Shown here piece by piece: positions 1 through 6,081 of a stretch of DNA of 7,183 nucleotides. The stretch spans positions 1 to 7,183 of the forward strand of contig DDWP01000064.1 in NCBI GenBank assembly GCA_002345725.1, in the 5' to 3' direction. Under the pieces are notes generated by a model. That model made no database searches. It worked only from the letters and a program-made list of their open reading frames with translations, and was not told the origin of the DNA. The position numbers were made by a program, and so were the translations under genes. Each line of letters starts with the position of its first letter. Within the stretch, counting starts at the first letter, position 1. The stretch comes from Candidatus Shapirobacteria bacterium UBA2283 (lineage in GTDB: Bacteria; Patescibacteriota; Microgenomatia; UBA12405).

Positions 1-12
1 TTTTATTTTTTT

Positions 13-36
13 CCCTCCTCCCCCCCTCCCTCTCCC
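13..36 (-). other. G-rich tract, potential G-quadruplex
   Basis: On the plus strand four C-runs occur at 13-15, 20-26, 28-30 and 34-36. On the minus strand these are four runs of at least three G separated by 3, 1 and 4 bases, which satisfies the usual G3+N1-7 quadruplex pattern. The plus strand is an almost pure pyrimidine run from 1 to 36 apart from one A at 5, so triplex (H-DNA) formation is also possible. It is the most C-rich stretch in an otherwise AT-rich window. Whether it is functional, and what gene lies to its left, cannot be seen. Confidence 0.4.
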
Positions 37-43
37 AGGTTCA

Positions 44-73
44 ATAGTCGCAAAAGATACATTGTGCGACTAT
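44..73. repeat. Perfect 9-bp inverted repeat
   Basis: ATAGTCGCA at 44-52 is perfectly complementary to TGCGACTAT at 65-73, with a 12-base spacer. As RNA it would form a 9-bp stem with four G-C pairs. No U-run follows on either side, so it is not a classic intrinsic terminator. A regulator binding site or a structured transcript end are both possible. A TATAAT hexamer lies just after it at 75-80 on the plus strand, without a good -35 box. Confidence 0.45.
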
Positions 74-88
74 GTATAATCCACCTCC

Positions 89-101
89 CCTCTGGTAGAG
101 G
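89..101. repeat. Small hairpin, 5-bp stem
   Basis: CCTCT (89-93) and AGAGG (97-101) form a 5-bp stem closed by a GGT loop, 15 bases after the larger inverted repeat at 44-73. The two could form a tandem stem-loop structure in one transcript. I see no further support for a function. Confidence 0.25.
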
Positions 102-155
102 ACTAATAACTATTAATAAGCAATCATCCGGCATTAAAAGGTCAAATATAATTAA

Positions 156-181
156 AAATTGTAAATTATAAATTGTAAATT
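156..181. repeat. AT-rich direct repeat, 14-base period
   Basis: AAATTGTAAATT occurs at 156-167 and again at 170-181, giving a 14-base period in an AT-only stretch. It resembles simple-sequence slippage products found between genes in AT-rich genomes. No gene spans it. Confidence 0.4.
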
Positions 182-573
182 GACTCTATCCACTCCTCTT
201 ATCCCTACTCCAGGCATACAGTCTGATATACTTATCGATTCCCCAGTTTTCCACACAGACTATATCATTGTGTATCATCATTGCGTGAAAATTATAGGAT
301 ATAATGTGAAAAATTAATTAATATTATAGGACTAAATATTATAGGCTACTCTCCTCCCCTGTTTCTGGCATGGCAATAAAATTTTTTTGTGCCAATTCGT
401 TAATTTAGCTTCAAATATATTGTTTTTAGGTTCAGAGCTGGCTCCATTTAGCTGTCTTTTCATCATGAATTCAGATTTACCCAAGCCCGACCACTCAAGA
501 AAACCCACTCTCGCCCCTCCCCTACCACTTTTACGCACAAAAGTACATATTATACCTAAAAACAGGCATAATA

Positions 574-1824
574 CTATTTACCACCTCTAGCTAATAGATC
601 TAATTTATTATTAGATAATTCAGAACCTAGTAGCCCTTTAACTTTTCCCAACTCTTCCGCCCCCAAACTGCCTCCCCGCTCCATAAATCTAATAGATGCC
701 TCCTTAACCAAGTTTCCAAAGACTTTACTGCGTCGTCTATTATCGTACAAATCAGTTAAAAGACCCAATGTCTTTTCTTTGTTTTGTATAAAAGCCCAAG
801 AAATTATTGGTAAAACTGCGTGAACTGCTTCCGCAGAATAGTCGATCTGACTCATTAAATATTCTTCTAACATTCCAAACACTGCATCTGGAAATTTTTC
901 TGTATGTATCCAATTCGGATCAAAATATTTTTCCAATTTACCTTCTAACTCCTTTGGAGTGAATCCACATCCACCCCAAAAGGTATCGTTACCGCCTGTT
1001 TTTACCGCTCCGTTAATATTTCCCAACAAATCCCCGATTACTAAACCATAATCTGCATAATTTTCACCACTCAACATATAACTCAATCTTGCTGGATTCA
1101 AAGCCACCAATCCAAAACTTCTTTCCAAATAACCTTTATTAAAGCCACGCTTAAGTGCCTCAAAGTTGCCACTACCATATTTATCAAATTCATCGTAACC
1201 TACACCAGAAAACCATTCAGCGATATTGTAATGCACTATTCTTCCATCATAATCAGTTACACTCTTCACCGGATCCAATGGATGATTCGAAAAGTCATGG
1301 AGTACAATTGGATCTCCATCTAGTTTTCCTGTAGCATCAAAGTGAGCTTCTATCATTACCACATTGGTATGGTCCCCCGTAGGTAGCAATTTTTTATCTA
1401 AATCTGGGATAATCATTGCCGATTCTGGTTTTAAACGTCGATATGAACAATATAATCGTCGTTGCGACCCATCTTTTTCGTAACGCACAGCAACAAATCT
1501 ATTTGTGTATAAAGTATCCACACCCATAACCTTGTATTTAGTATCCAATGCATCAGGCGATGTATACACATATGAATTGTAATTAGCTGCCATTACCCCG
1601 TCCTCACCGCTACCAACCGCCCCCAGCATATCGACATCTTCAGAACCATACCATTTAATATGAGCCATTTGATTCAACATATCTTTAGCAATAGGGCTTA
1701 ATTCAAAGTCTTCAAAAGGTTTACGGACCACTTCAAACAGATTTTCCTGTGCTTGTATTGCTAATAAATCTCGTCCCAATAAAGTTTTTTCATTTATGCC
1801 TGCTCTTTCAATTGTAAGTCCCAT
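574..1824 (-). CDS. Protein of unknown function, 416 residues
   Basis: I do not recognise this protein. It has 416 residues, no signal peptide and no membrane segment, and looks like a soluble cytoplasmic protein. The first ~55 residues seem helical. Residues about 75-200 are rich in beta-type, Tyr/Val/Asp-containing sequence (for example RRLYCSYRRL around 122-131). A glycine-rich patch with TGGNDTFWGGCGF lies at 276-288, and the last ~90 residues are helical and charged. It starts at ATG 1824, 33 bases after the stop of the upstream membrane-protein gene, with no Shine-Dalgarno sequence (the leader is a repeated TTAATTA heptamer). It is the last gene of the operon. Stop is TAG. Composition and uninterrupted length make it a convincing gene, but its role is unknown. 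The operon context (translation factor, RNA modification, envelope proteins) does not give a specific function. Confidence 0.8.
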   Translation of the reverse strand: MGLTIERAGINEKTLLGRDLLAIQAQENLFEVVRKPFEDFELSPIAKDMLNQMAHIKWYGSEDVDMLGAVGSGEDGVMAANYNSYVYTSPDALDTKYKVMGVDTLYTNRFVAVRYEKDGSQRRLYCSYRRLKPESAMIIPDLDKKLLPTGDHTNVVMIEAHFDATGKLDGDPIVLHDFSNHPLDPVKSVTDYDGRIVHYNIAEWFSGVGYDEFDKYGSGNFEALKRGFNKGYLERSFGLVALNPARLSYMLSGENYADYGLVIGDLLGNINGAVKTGGNDTFWGGCGFTPKELEGKLEKYFDPNWIHTEKFPDAVFGMLEEYLMSQIDYSAEAVHAVLPIISWAFIQNKEKTLGLLTDLYDNRRRSKVFGNLVKEASIRFMERGGSLGAEELGKVKGLLGSELSNNKLDLLARGGK

Positions 1825-1828
1825 GTTT

Positions 1829-1855
1829 TTAATTATTAATTATTAATTATTAATT
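1829..1855. repeat. Heptamer tandem repeat (TTAATTA)
   Basis: Three full copies of TTAATTA plus a partial fourth fill nearly all of the 33-base gap between the membrane-protein gene and the 416-residue gene. The unit is nearly its own reverse complement, so it reads almost the same on both strands. It occupies the position where a ribosome binding site for the downstream gene would sit, and contains none. Copy number could vary by slippage. Confidence 0.6.
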
Positions 1856-1857
1856 TT

Positions 1858-2643
1858 CTACCCCCACTTCGTTATCATCAATATAGCCAAAGATATTGCC
1901 ACCGCCACCCATGAATACATCAACCATACCGCTTTAAACAGACGATCTCGGATATCTGCCTGTATCAACCCACTCATGATATAAACCACCGACACCAAGT
2001 AAACAGAACCTTTAAATATTCCTACTGGCCAGAAAGAAAACAATATCGCCAACTGCGACATTAGAACCGAAGGAATTATTATGTAAGACTTCATATTTTT
2101 TTCAGCTCCATCGTCAGGAAGCTCAATAGCAATTGCCCAGAACTGGTAAGCAAACACCGCCAAAGAGATCAGGAACACCCACAGTCCGTTCCAATAATAA
2201 GCCAACCTAAACGACAACAAGCTGTCAAACATAAAAAACGACGACAGCAACAAGACTATCAGCGAAACTGTATAAGCGGCCCGGTATAGAGGCACTGTTC
2301 TAAAGCCAATTGCCACCATGAATACATTTTCCACCAGAAACATTACATACAGCACAAATCCAAATATCACGCTCGAAATCAACCACCACACCAACCCATA
2401 TGGCAACAAAGCCACAAACATTCCAAAACCAATAAAAAAACAAATCGGCAACAATACCGTCATTATCCTTAGATAAAGACTTTTCTCAAATATCACTCCA
2501 AGGCCAAACCAAAAACAAAAAACCACCAAGACAATTCCCACCATCAGTCCAAAATACCTCGACTCATACGGCAAAGAGATAAAAAAGAAAAACCCTAATG
2601 CCGAAAATAACGAAGCCACCATATAACGAAATCTTTTATTCAT
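1858..2643 (-). CDS. Polytopic membrane protein, unknown function
   Basis: This 261-residue protein is almost entirely hydrophobic. About eight membrane segments can be drawn, near residues 8-24, 30-52, 58-80, 83-113, 122-143, 152-173, 187-228 (one or two) and 237-257, with short charged loops such as ELPDDGAEKNMK (about 174-185). There is no recognisable transporter or enzyme motif. It may belong to one of the uncharacterised membrane families of Patescibacteria (perhaps DUF5656), but I cannot confirm this. I chose ATG 2643 rather than the in-frame ATG at 2718: the longer version would add 25 residues lying wholly inside the yebC gene, while 2643 overlaps the yebC stop by only 8 bases and suggests translational coupling. 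No clear Shine-Dalgarno sequence precedes it. Stop is TAG. Confidence 0.75.
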   Translation of the reverse strand: MNKRFRYMVASLFSALGFFFFISLPYESRYFGLMVGIVLVVFCFWFGLGVIFEKSLYLRIMTVLLPICFFIGFGMFVALLPYGLVWWLISSVIFGFVLYVMFLVENVFMVAIGFRTVPLYRAAYTVSLIVLLLSSFFMFDSLLSFRLAYYWNGLWVFLISLAVFAYQFWAIAIELPDDGAEKNMKSYIIIPSVLMSQLAILFSFWPVGIFKGSVYLVSVVYIMSGLIQADIRDRLFKAVWLMYSWVAVAISLAILMITKWG

Positions 2644-3322
2644 GATAGTCAAAACCCGCAAAAACATTAACCACATCATCATTTTCCTCCAAGCACTCCA
2701 CCAATTCGACAACATCATTCAAGTCACTTTCGCTATCAAGCAATATTGGTGACTTTACCCTCATTACGATACCGCTTTCCTCCACCACCAAACCAATTTT
2801 TTTTATTTCTTCCTCCACCCTCTTCAGATCAACTACCTCAGTCAACACAGAATTTCCATCAAAATCTTTAGCCCCCGCATCTATCAAGGTCAGTTGTACC
2901 GCTTCATCTAGTTCCGACACAACAATCTCGCCGACTCTATCAAAAAAGTATGCCACACTTCCTTCTTCACCCAAACTTCCACCAGAGTTCTTAAATATAA
3001 GTCTTATTTCACCTAAGATTCGGTTTTTATTATCAGTTTCAATCTCCACCATCACCGGTACACCATGTGGCCCAAAGCCTTCTAAAATACAATTAATCAG
3101 ATTACCTTTTCTTGATTCAAATCTAGCTAACAAACGGTCAACATTCTCCTTTGGCATGTTTACCGCCTTGGCCTTATCAATCGCATCCTTCAGGCCAGAT
3201 CCTCCACCATTTCTCAGCGCAGTCAAGATATCTTTTGAGGCTTTAGTAAATGCCACACTCCTCTTTTTATCCTGAGCCCCCTTCCTGTTCTTAATATTTG
3301 CCCACTTCGAATGACCTGACAT
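2636..3322 (-). CDS. yebC: YebC/PmpR/TACO1 family protein
   Basis: This is a 228-residue member of the YebC/TACO1 family. The N-terminal signature GHSKWANIKNRKG (residues 3-15) is nearly invariant in the family, and it is followed by the basic helical segment and the NMPKENVDR motif (about 55-63). The middle carries the typical GFGPHGVPVMVEIETDN block (about 82-98). The C-terminal acidic domain ends with VVNVFAGFDYHE. Length is slightly below the usual ~240-250. Family members were long annotated as DNA-binding regulators. More recent work on bacterial YebC and mitochondrial TACO1 ties them to translation, notably relief of ribosome stalling at proline-rich stretches. The placement beside a pseudouridine synthase agrees with a translation role, by inference. 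ATG start, six bases after the LytR_C-like gene, preceded only by an A-rich leader. In many bacteria yebC lies beside ruvC; no ruv gene is present here. Confidence 0.95.
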   Translation of the reverse strand: MSGHSKWANIKNRKGAQDKKRSVAFTKASKDILTALRNGGGSGLKDAIDKAKAVNMPKENVDRLLARFESRKGNLINCILEGFGPHGVPVMVEIETDNKNRILGEIRLIFKNSGGSLGEEGSVAYFFDRVGEIVVSELDEAVQLTLIDAGAKDFDGNSVLTEVVDLKRVEEEIKKIGLVVEESGIVMRVKSPILLDSESDLNDVVELVECLEENDDVVNVFAGFDYHE

Positions 3323-3328
3323 TTATTT

Positions 3329-4156
3329 TTATTTTTTTTCTAAATAACTTTCGTAGTTTATCATTTTGGAGAACCCATCTCCAAAGTATATCTCTACTTC
3401 ATTGGCTCCCAACAACTCGTCAACTGCCTGTCCACAAAACGGCAATACAGTTTTCGCCAGCTTCACTCCATACCAATTATCTCCACTTTTAGAAGAGACA
3501 AAAAGACATGGGTCATCAATTACTTTCTCAGCCGAATCAATCCCTATTACAGTCAAACCAGCTCCCTCCAATCTCCCCGACATAAATGACCCCAAGCCAT
3601 TTCCTTGACTCACATTATAAACATTTAATCTTAAATCCTCCCTCAACACCAAGCTATTAGACAGATCTCTTTGTATCAGTTTTCCCAGCTTTTCATCATC
3701 CTCTATTAAAGTCTTAGTTACTAGCTCCTGCTTAGTCATTAGACCAAAATGGTTAAAAACATATTTTAGATAATTAATCAGCCCTAATTTAGAAATTACA
3801 CTTCTATCACGCCACCACACAGTATCCCCCTTTGTCACTACATTAGGCACAAAACCAAAATTATAAAAAAATACATCCGCCAACAAATCTGTTTTTTTCT
3901 CTTGTTCAAGTATGCTCAATAATTTATCACTCCGATACCATCCCAGCCCACCCGGTATCCACACCGGCACCTCACCCTCCACCTCAAACACATTAACCAT
4001 CCCTCTCTGTTTTGAAACAGTCTTCATCGACAATCCACTACTATCAGCCGTTGCCACCATAAAATCACCATTTTCAGAATCATTAAAAAATACCAAAAAT
4101 AAAGCCACTGCCATCATCAACCCAAACAACAACGATACCAATTTAAATCGTTTCAT
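3329..4156 (-). CDS. Membrane-anchored protein with LytR_C-like end
   Basis: This 275-residue protein starts with KRFK and a single hydrophobic segment at about residues 6-24, which reads as a signal anchor with the rest outside the membrane. Residues about 175-262 resemble the LytR cell envelope-related C-terminal domain (LytR_C): a strand LRLNVYNVSQGNGLG (175-189), a helix leading to LEGAGLTVIGID (196-207), and a final strand EVEIYFGDGF (253-262), matching the pattern VxVxNG..GxA..L...G. Two cysteines, C217 and C241, could form a disulfide outside the cell. The middle (about 50-165) is not recognised. No LCP catalytic domain is present, so it is not a teichoic-acid type transferase. LytR_C domains alone are common in CPR genomes and are presumed to act in the envelope. 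ATG 4156 overlaps the upstream pseudouridine synthase gene by 14 bases. Stop is TAA. Confidence 0.7.
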   Translation of the reverse strand: MKRFKLVSLLFGLMMAVALFLVFFNDSENGDFMVATADSSGLSMKTVSKQRGMVNVFEVEGEVPVWIPGGLGWYRSDKLLSILEQEKKTDLLADVFFYNFGFVPNVVTKGDTVWWRDRSVISKLGLINYLKYVFNHFGLMTKQELVTKTLIEDDEKLGKLIQRDLSNSLVLREDLRLNVYNVSQGNGLGSFMSGRLEGAGLTVIGIDSAEKVIDDPCLFVSSKSGDNWYGVKLAKTVLPFCGQAVDELLGANEVEIYFGDGFSKMINYESYLEKK

Positions 4157-4835
4157 ATTTTTCTAGCATCAATTTTATATCAGGCGCCAACTCAGATTTA
4201 AATACCTGACCATTAATTTCTGTCTGGTAAGCATGCAAAAATGGTCTATCCAAACCGACCATTAATCCACCATATGTTTTATCACCTAGTAAAGGCCAGC
4301 CAAGGTAACTAAAATGCACTCTTATCTGATGTGTTCTTCCTGTCTTTAGGTCAATATCCACTAAAGAGTACATTTTCCCCTCAATCATATATTTCTCTAC
4401 CAAACGAAAGATAGTTTGAGCCCTCTTACCTGATTCATCGACTCGGAATCTTCCAAAAGAATATTTTGATCTGGCAATAGGCATATCTACTTCACCAGAG
4501 AATGGCAAATTACCACAAACCATCGCCATATATCTTTTCTTCACCTTCCTCTCCTTAAATTGACGTTTTAGGTCAATTAGACTCTCTTCTGTCTTAGCCA
4601 CAATTACTATTCCCGAAGTCCCCTTGTCCAGTCGATGAACAATCCCCTGCCTCGGCAAATTATTTTCTCTATTGTTTTTAACCCAATCTTCCAAACTCAA
4701 TTGTTCTAAATTTTGAGTTTTAAGTTTTGATGTTTGAATTTTAAGTTTTGAATTTTCGTTAGTAGTCACCATTCCTGCCGGTTTATCCAACACCATAAAG
4801 TTATCATCCTCATAGATTATCTTGACTTCTTCCAT
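4143..4835 (-). CDS. RluA-family RNA pseudouridine synthase
   Basis: The enzyme converts specific uridines in rRNA or tRNA to pseudouridine. The diagnostic motif GIVHRLDKGTSGIVIVAKT is present at residues 64-82, with the catalytic aspartate at D70. It is preceded by the family N-terminal block IIYEDDNFMVLDKPAGMV (6-23) and followed by KRYMAMVCG, the LKTGRTHQIRVHF motif and the LGWPLLGDKTYGG motif. At 230 residues it lacks an N-terminal S4 domain, like the short RluA type; the target site cannot be told from sequence. I chose ATG 4835; a TTG at 4868 in the same frame is possible but lies inside the preceding gene. An AGGGG sits about 13 bases upstream of the ATG, rather far for a Shine-Dalgarno sequence. 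The gene overlaps the lspA-like gene by 19 bases. Between N-terminal block and catalytic motif is a repeat-derived insert (residues about 27-41). The place next to lspA matches ylyB of Bacillus. Confidence 0.93.
   Translation of the reverse strand: MEEVKIIYEDDNFMVLDKPAGMVTTNENSKLKIQTSKLKTQNLEQLSLEDWVKNNRENNLPRQGIVHRLDKGTSGIVIVAKTEESLIDLKRQFKERKVKKRYMAMVCGNLPFSGEVDMPIARSKYSFGRFRVDESGKRAQTIFRLVEKYMIEGKMYSLVDIDLKTGRTHQIRVHFSYLGWPLLGDKTYGGLMVGLDRPFLHAYQTEINGQVFKSELAPDIKLMLEKYETI
4713..4754 (-). repeat. 21-base tandem repeat inside the RluA-type gene
   Basis: Two 21-base units (4713-4733 and 4734-4754) match at 18 of 21 positions and encode the heptapeptides NSKLKIQ and TSKLKTQ in frame. The DNA is an A/T-rich slippage-type sequence built around AAACTTAAAA, unlike the rest of the gene. 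It lies in the linker between the N-terminal strand block and the catalytic HRLD motif, where the family tolerates length variation. Confidence 0.7.
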
Positions 4836-5095
4836 ATATAGATTATTACCCCTACAAATATCAACCAATCATTAAAATTATTATATATATTTGTCCAAGG
4901 TATTCTCCAGTAGTCTCTCACATAACCAAGAGTCATTCTCTCCCACAAGTTCAAAGCCCCACCAATTATGATTAGTAGTAATGGCCAGCTCCTCTCTTTT
5001 TTGTACCACCACAACAAAGCTACAAAAAATATTGCTACAAATATCCAATGGACCTCGATTCCAAAACTAATTCCGCTATTCCTGATCACGGGCAC
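4817..5095 (-). CDS. lspA: Short LspA-like (signal peptidase II) protein
   Basis: Signal peptidase II is an aspartyl protease of the inner membrane that removes signal peptides from lipidated prolipoproteins. This 92-residue protein shows the family motifs in order: N6-x-G-x-x-F-G12, GGxxNLWER at 45-53 (family GGxxGNxxDR), GYVRD61 carrying the first catalytic aspartate, and NNFND76WLIFVG carrying the second. Three membrane segments are visible (about 17-31, 37-51, 74-88). Typical LspA has ~150-170 residues and four segments, so the first helix and the DxxxK motif after it are missing. The D61-D76 spacing is also shorter than usual. The start is GTG 5095. In frame upstream, a TAA stop at 5111-5113 leaves no room for the missing helix. 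The gene overlaps the DksA-like gene by 20 bases and the RluA-type gene by 19. It may be a minimal active form, a degraded enzyme or a repurposed one. Confidence 0.72.
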   Translation of the reverse strand: MPVIRNSGISFGIEVHWIFVAIFFVALLWWYKKERSWPLLLIIIGGALNLWERMTLGYVRDYWRIPWTNIYNNFNDWLIFVGVIIYIWKKSR

Positions 5096-5459
5096 AATTA
5101 ATACAGGTAGTTATCTCTGGTTTAATTGCCAACCTTTCAGTATCAATCATTTTTCCACATTTATCACAAAGCCCATACCTCCCCAGTTTTATCTTAGTAA
5201 GAGCTTTTCTCAACTGCACCAAATGTTTTTTAACAAAATCAGCCTTAACCTCAGCTTCAAATCTACCAATTTGTTCATCAGTGTCATTTTCTAACGAATT
5301 GCCAACTGTCCTTGTATCGTCAGCAAAAGGGTCGTTCTTTTTTATTTTCTTTTCAGCCCTCTTCCACTTAACTACTTCTTCCTCCAAAAATCTCTTTATT
5401 GGCTCTAGTATATTTCTTGGAAAAGTAATCACCGATTTCTGCTGGTCAGTTTTCATCAT
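5076..5459 (-). CDS. DksA/TraR-family C4 zinc-finger protein
   Basis: This 127-residue protein carries the C-terminal DksA/TraR zinc finger: C98-x2-C101, then 17 residues, then C119-x2-C122, the canonical spacing. The N-terminal ~95 residues are helical and highly charged, fitting the DksA coiled-coil hairpin. The turn region DPFADDTRTVGNSLENDTDEQ (about 43-63) contains acidic residues comparable to the DxxDxA tip that reaches into the RNA polymerase secondary channel, but the motif is not an exact match. DksA proteins modulate transcription initiation, often with ppGpp; that this one does so is inferred. Start is ATG 5459 or the adjacent ATG 5456; both lie within the end of the Lgt-like gene (14-base overlap). 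No Shine-Dalgarno sequence is seen. The position just before lspA matches ylyA of Bacillus. Confidence 0.88.
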   Translation of the reverse strand: MMKTDQQKSVITFPRNILEPIKRFLEEEVVKWKRAEKKIKKNDPFADDTRTVGNSLENDTDEQIGRFEAEVKADFVKKHLVQLRKALTKIKLGRYGLCDKCGKMIDTERLAIKPEITTCINCARDQE

Positions 5460-6063
5460 TAGCTAGCATAACCAATCCAACTCCAGAAATCAAACTTAAT
5501 ATCAGATAGATAATTATCACAATTGGCCCATCTTTAAGCCACCAAGAAACAAGTGCCAACATCAGGCCCACAAGTAGGTTCACAAAGAAGAAGACAAAAC
5601 CTCTCTTGCCACTTTTGTACCACACAAAAGCACGGTACCTACCAGATATCTGGATAGCAACCACCATTGCTATGACAAAAACAACTGCATGAAACCACAA
5701 TCTTTCTCCGAGCATCAGCAAAGACAAGATTAAATATATTATCCAAGTTATCTTCTCCAAAAAAGGCCACAATTTCCATTCTTTATCACGGCAGTTCCAC
5801 CAAGTTATCAATATCAGACCCACCACTGCTCCAACATAATTAAACCCAGGGTTACTCCAGAAGGAAAACCAATTAATCAAACTCTCATTCCACACCCCCC
5901 AGTTTATTAGACCATAGCTCAACCGGCCACTCACCAATGCCACCGTTACTGCCAACCACGAATAATCTATCAGTTCATTTTCTTTGTAATCATCACGCAA
6001 ATTTCTCCATACCAAATACAAAAACAATACTAGTACTACCAATTTCAATATCCCAAAAATCAT
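5446..6063 (-). CDS. Divergent Lgt-like integral membrane protein
   Basis: This 205-residue protein has about six to seven membrane segments. It resembles prolipoprotein diacylglyceryl transferase (Lgt), which adds diacylglycerol to the lipobox cysteine before LspA acts. Residues about 40-52 (VTVALVSGRLSYG) match the Lgt GxRLxY segment, and WSNPGFNYVGAVVG (about 69-82) aligns with the WxGGxSFHGGxxG motif. The C-terminal KRGFVFFFVNLLVGL echoes the last conserved Lgt helix. The match is incomplete: the essential histidine of SFHGG is replaced (NYVGA), the GRxGNFxNGE signature is not recognisable (only LGERLWF is there), and the length is below the usual 260-290. So it is either a catalytically dead relative, a distant variant or a different membrane family. 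Being two genes before an LspA-like gene supports a lipoprotein link. It is the first gene of the operon, ATG 6063, stop TGA. Confidence 0.55.
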   Translation of the reverse strand: MIFGILKLVVLVLFLYLVWRNLRDDYKENELIDYSWLAVTVALVSGRLSYGLINWGVWNESLINWFSFWSNPGFNYVGAVVGLILITWWNCRDKEWKLWPFLEKITWIIYLILSLLMLGERLWFHAVVFVIAMVVAIQISGRYRAFVWYKSGKRGFVFFFVNLLVGLMLALVSWWLKDGPIVIIIYLILSLISGVGLVMLANDEN

Positions 6064-6068
6064 AATTC

Positions 6069-6074
6069 ATTATA
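6069..6074 (-). promoter_or_regulatory. Possible -10 box of the operon promoter
   Basis: A perfect TATAAT on the minus strand ends five bases before ATG 6063 of the first operon gene. If used, transcription would begin at or next to the start codon and give a leaderless mRNA. No acceptable -35 hexamer lies 16-18 bases upstream (AACTAT at 17), so the call is weak. A TTGACG directly abuts the hexamer, too close to act as its -35 box. Confidence 0.3.
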
Positions 6075-6081
6075 CGTCAAC

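Larger units (their letters stand above)
1..573. other. Intergenic region without a supported gene
   Basis: This 573-base stretch lies downstream of the last gene of the minus-strand operon. Two short open frames exist (332-538 minus, starting GTG, and 387-590 plus), but neither has a ribosome binding site, a domain or protein-like composition, so I do not call them. The region holds a C-rich tract (13-36), two inverted repeats (44-73 and 89-101), a 14-base tandem repeat (156-181) and three ATTATAGG octamers (291, 323, 338). No obvious operon terminator with a U-run is visible after the stop codon at 574. A 6-bp hairpin at 527-544 is A/T-rich and has no U-tract. Confidence 0.6.

Noticed and set aside
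527..544. Hairpin ACTTTT/AAAAGT as the operon terminator
   Set aside because: Only six A/T-rich base pairs and no U-run on the minus-strand transcript side.
1..573. CRISPR array in the repeat-rich left region
   Set aside because: Repeats are short, AT-rich and irregularly spaced, without uniform spacers or cas genes.
332..590. Two short open frames (332-538 minus, 387-590 plus)
   Set aside because: No ribosome site, no family, composition follows the local C-rich DNA, and they overlap each other; the plus frame also runs into the 416-residue gene.
2644..2718. N-terminal extension of the membrane protein to ATG 2718
   Set aside because: It lies fully inside the yebC coding end; ATG 2643 gives a normal short overlap and a sensible first membrane segment.
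3530..3540. GCCGAATCAA as a partial copy of the tRNA-Leu end (attachment site)
   Set aside because: Only seven bases match and it lies inside the LytR_C-like coding sequence; expected by chance.
4836..4868. TTG start at 4868 for the RluA-type gene
   Set aside because: The added 11 residues are not part of the family, TTG is a rarer start and no ribosome site precedes it. The family N-terminal block begins right after ATG 4835.
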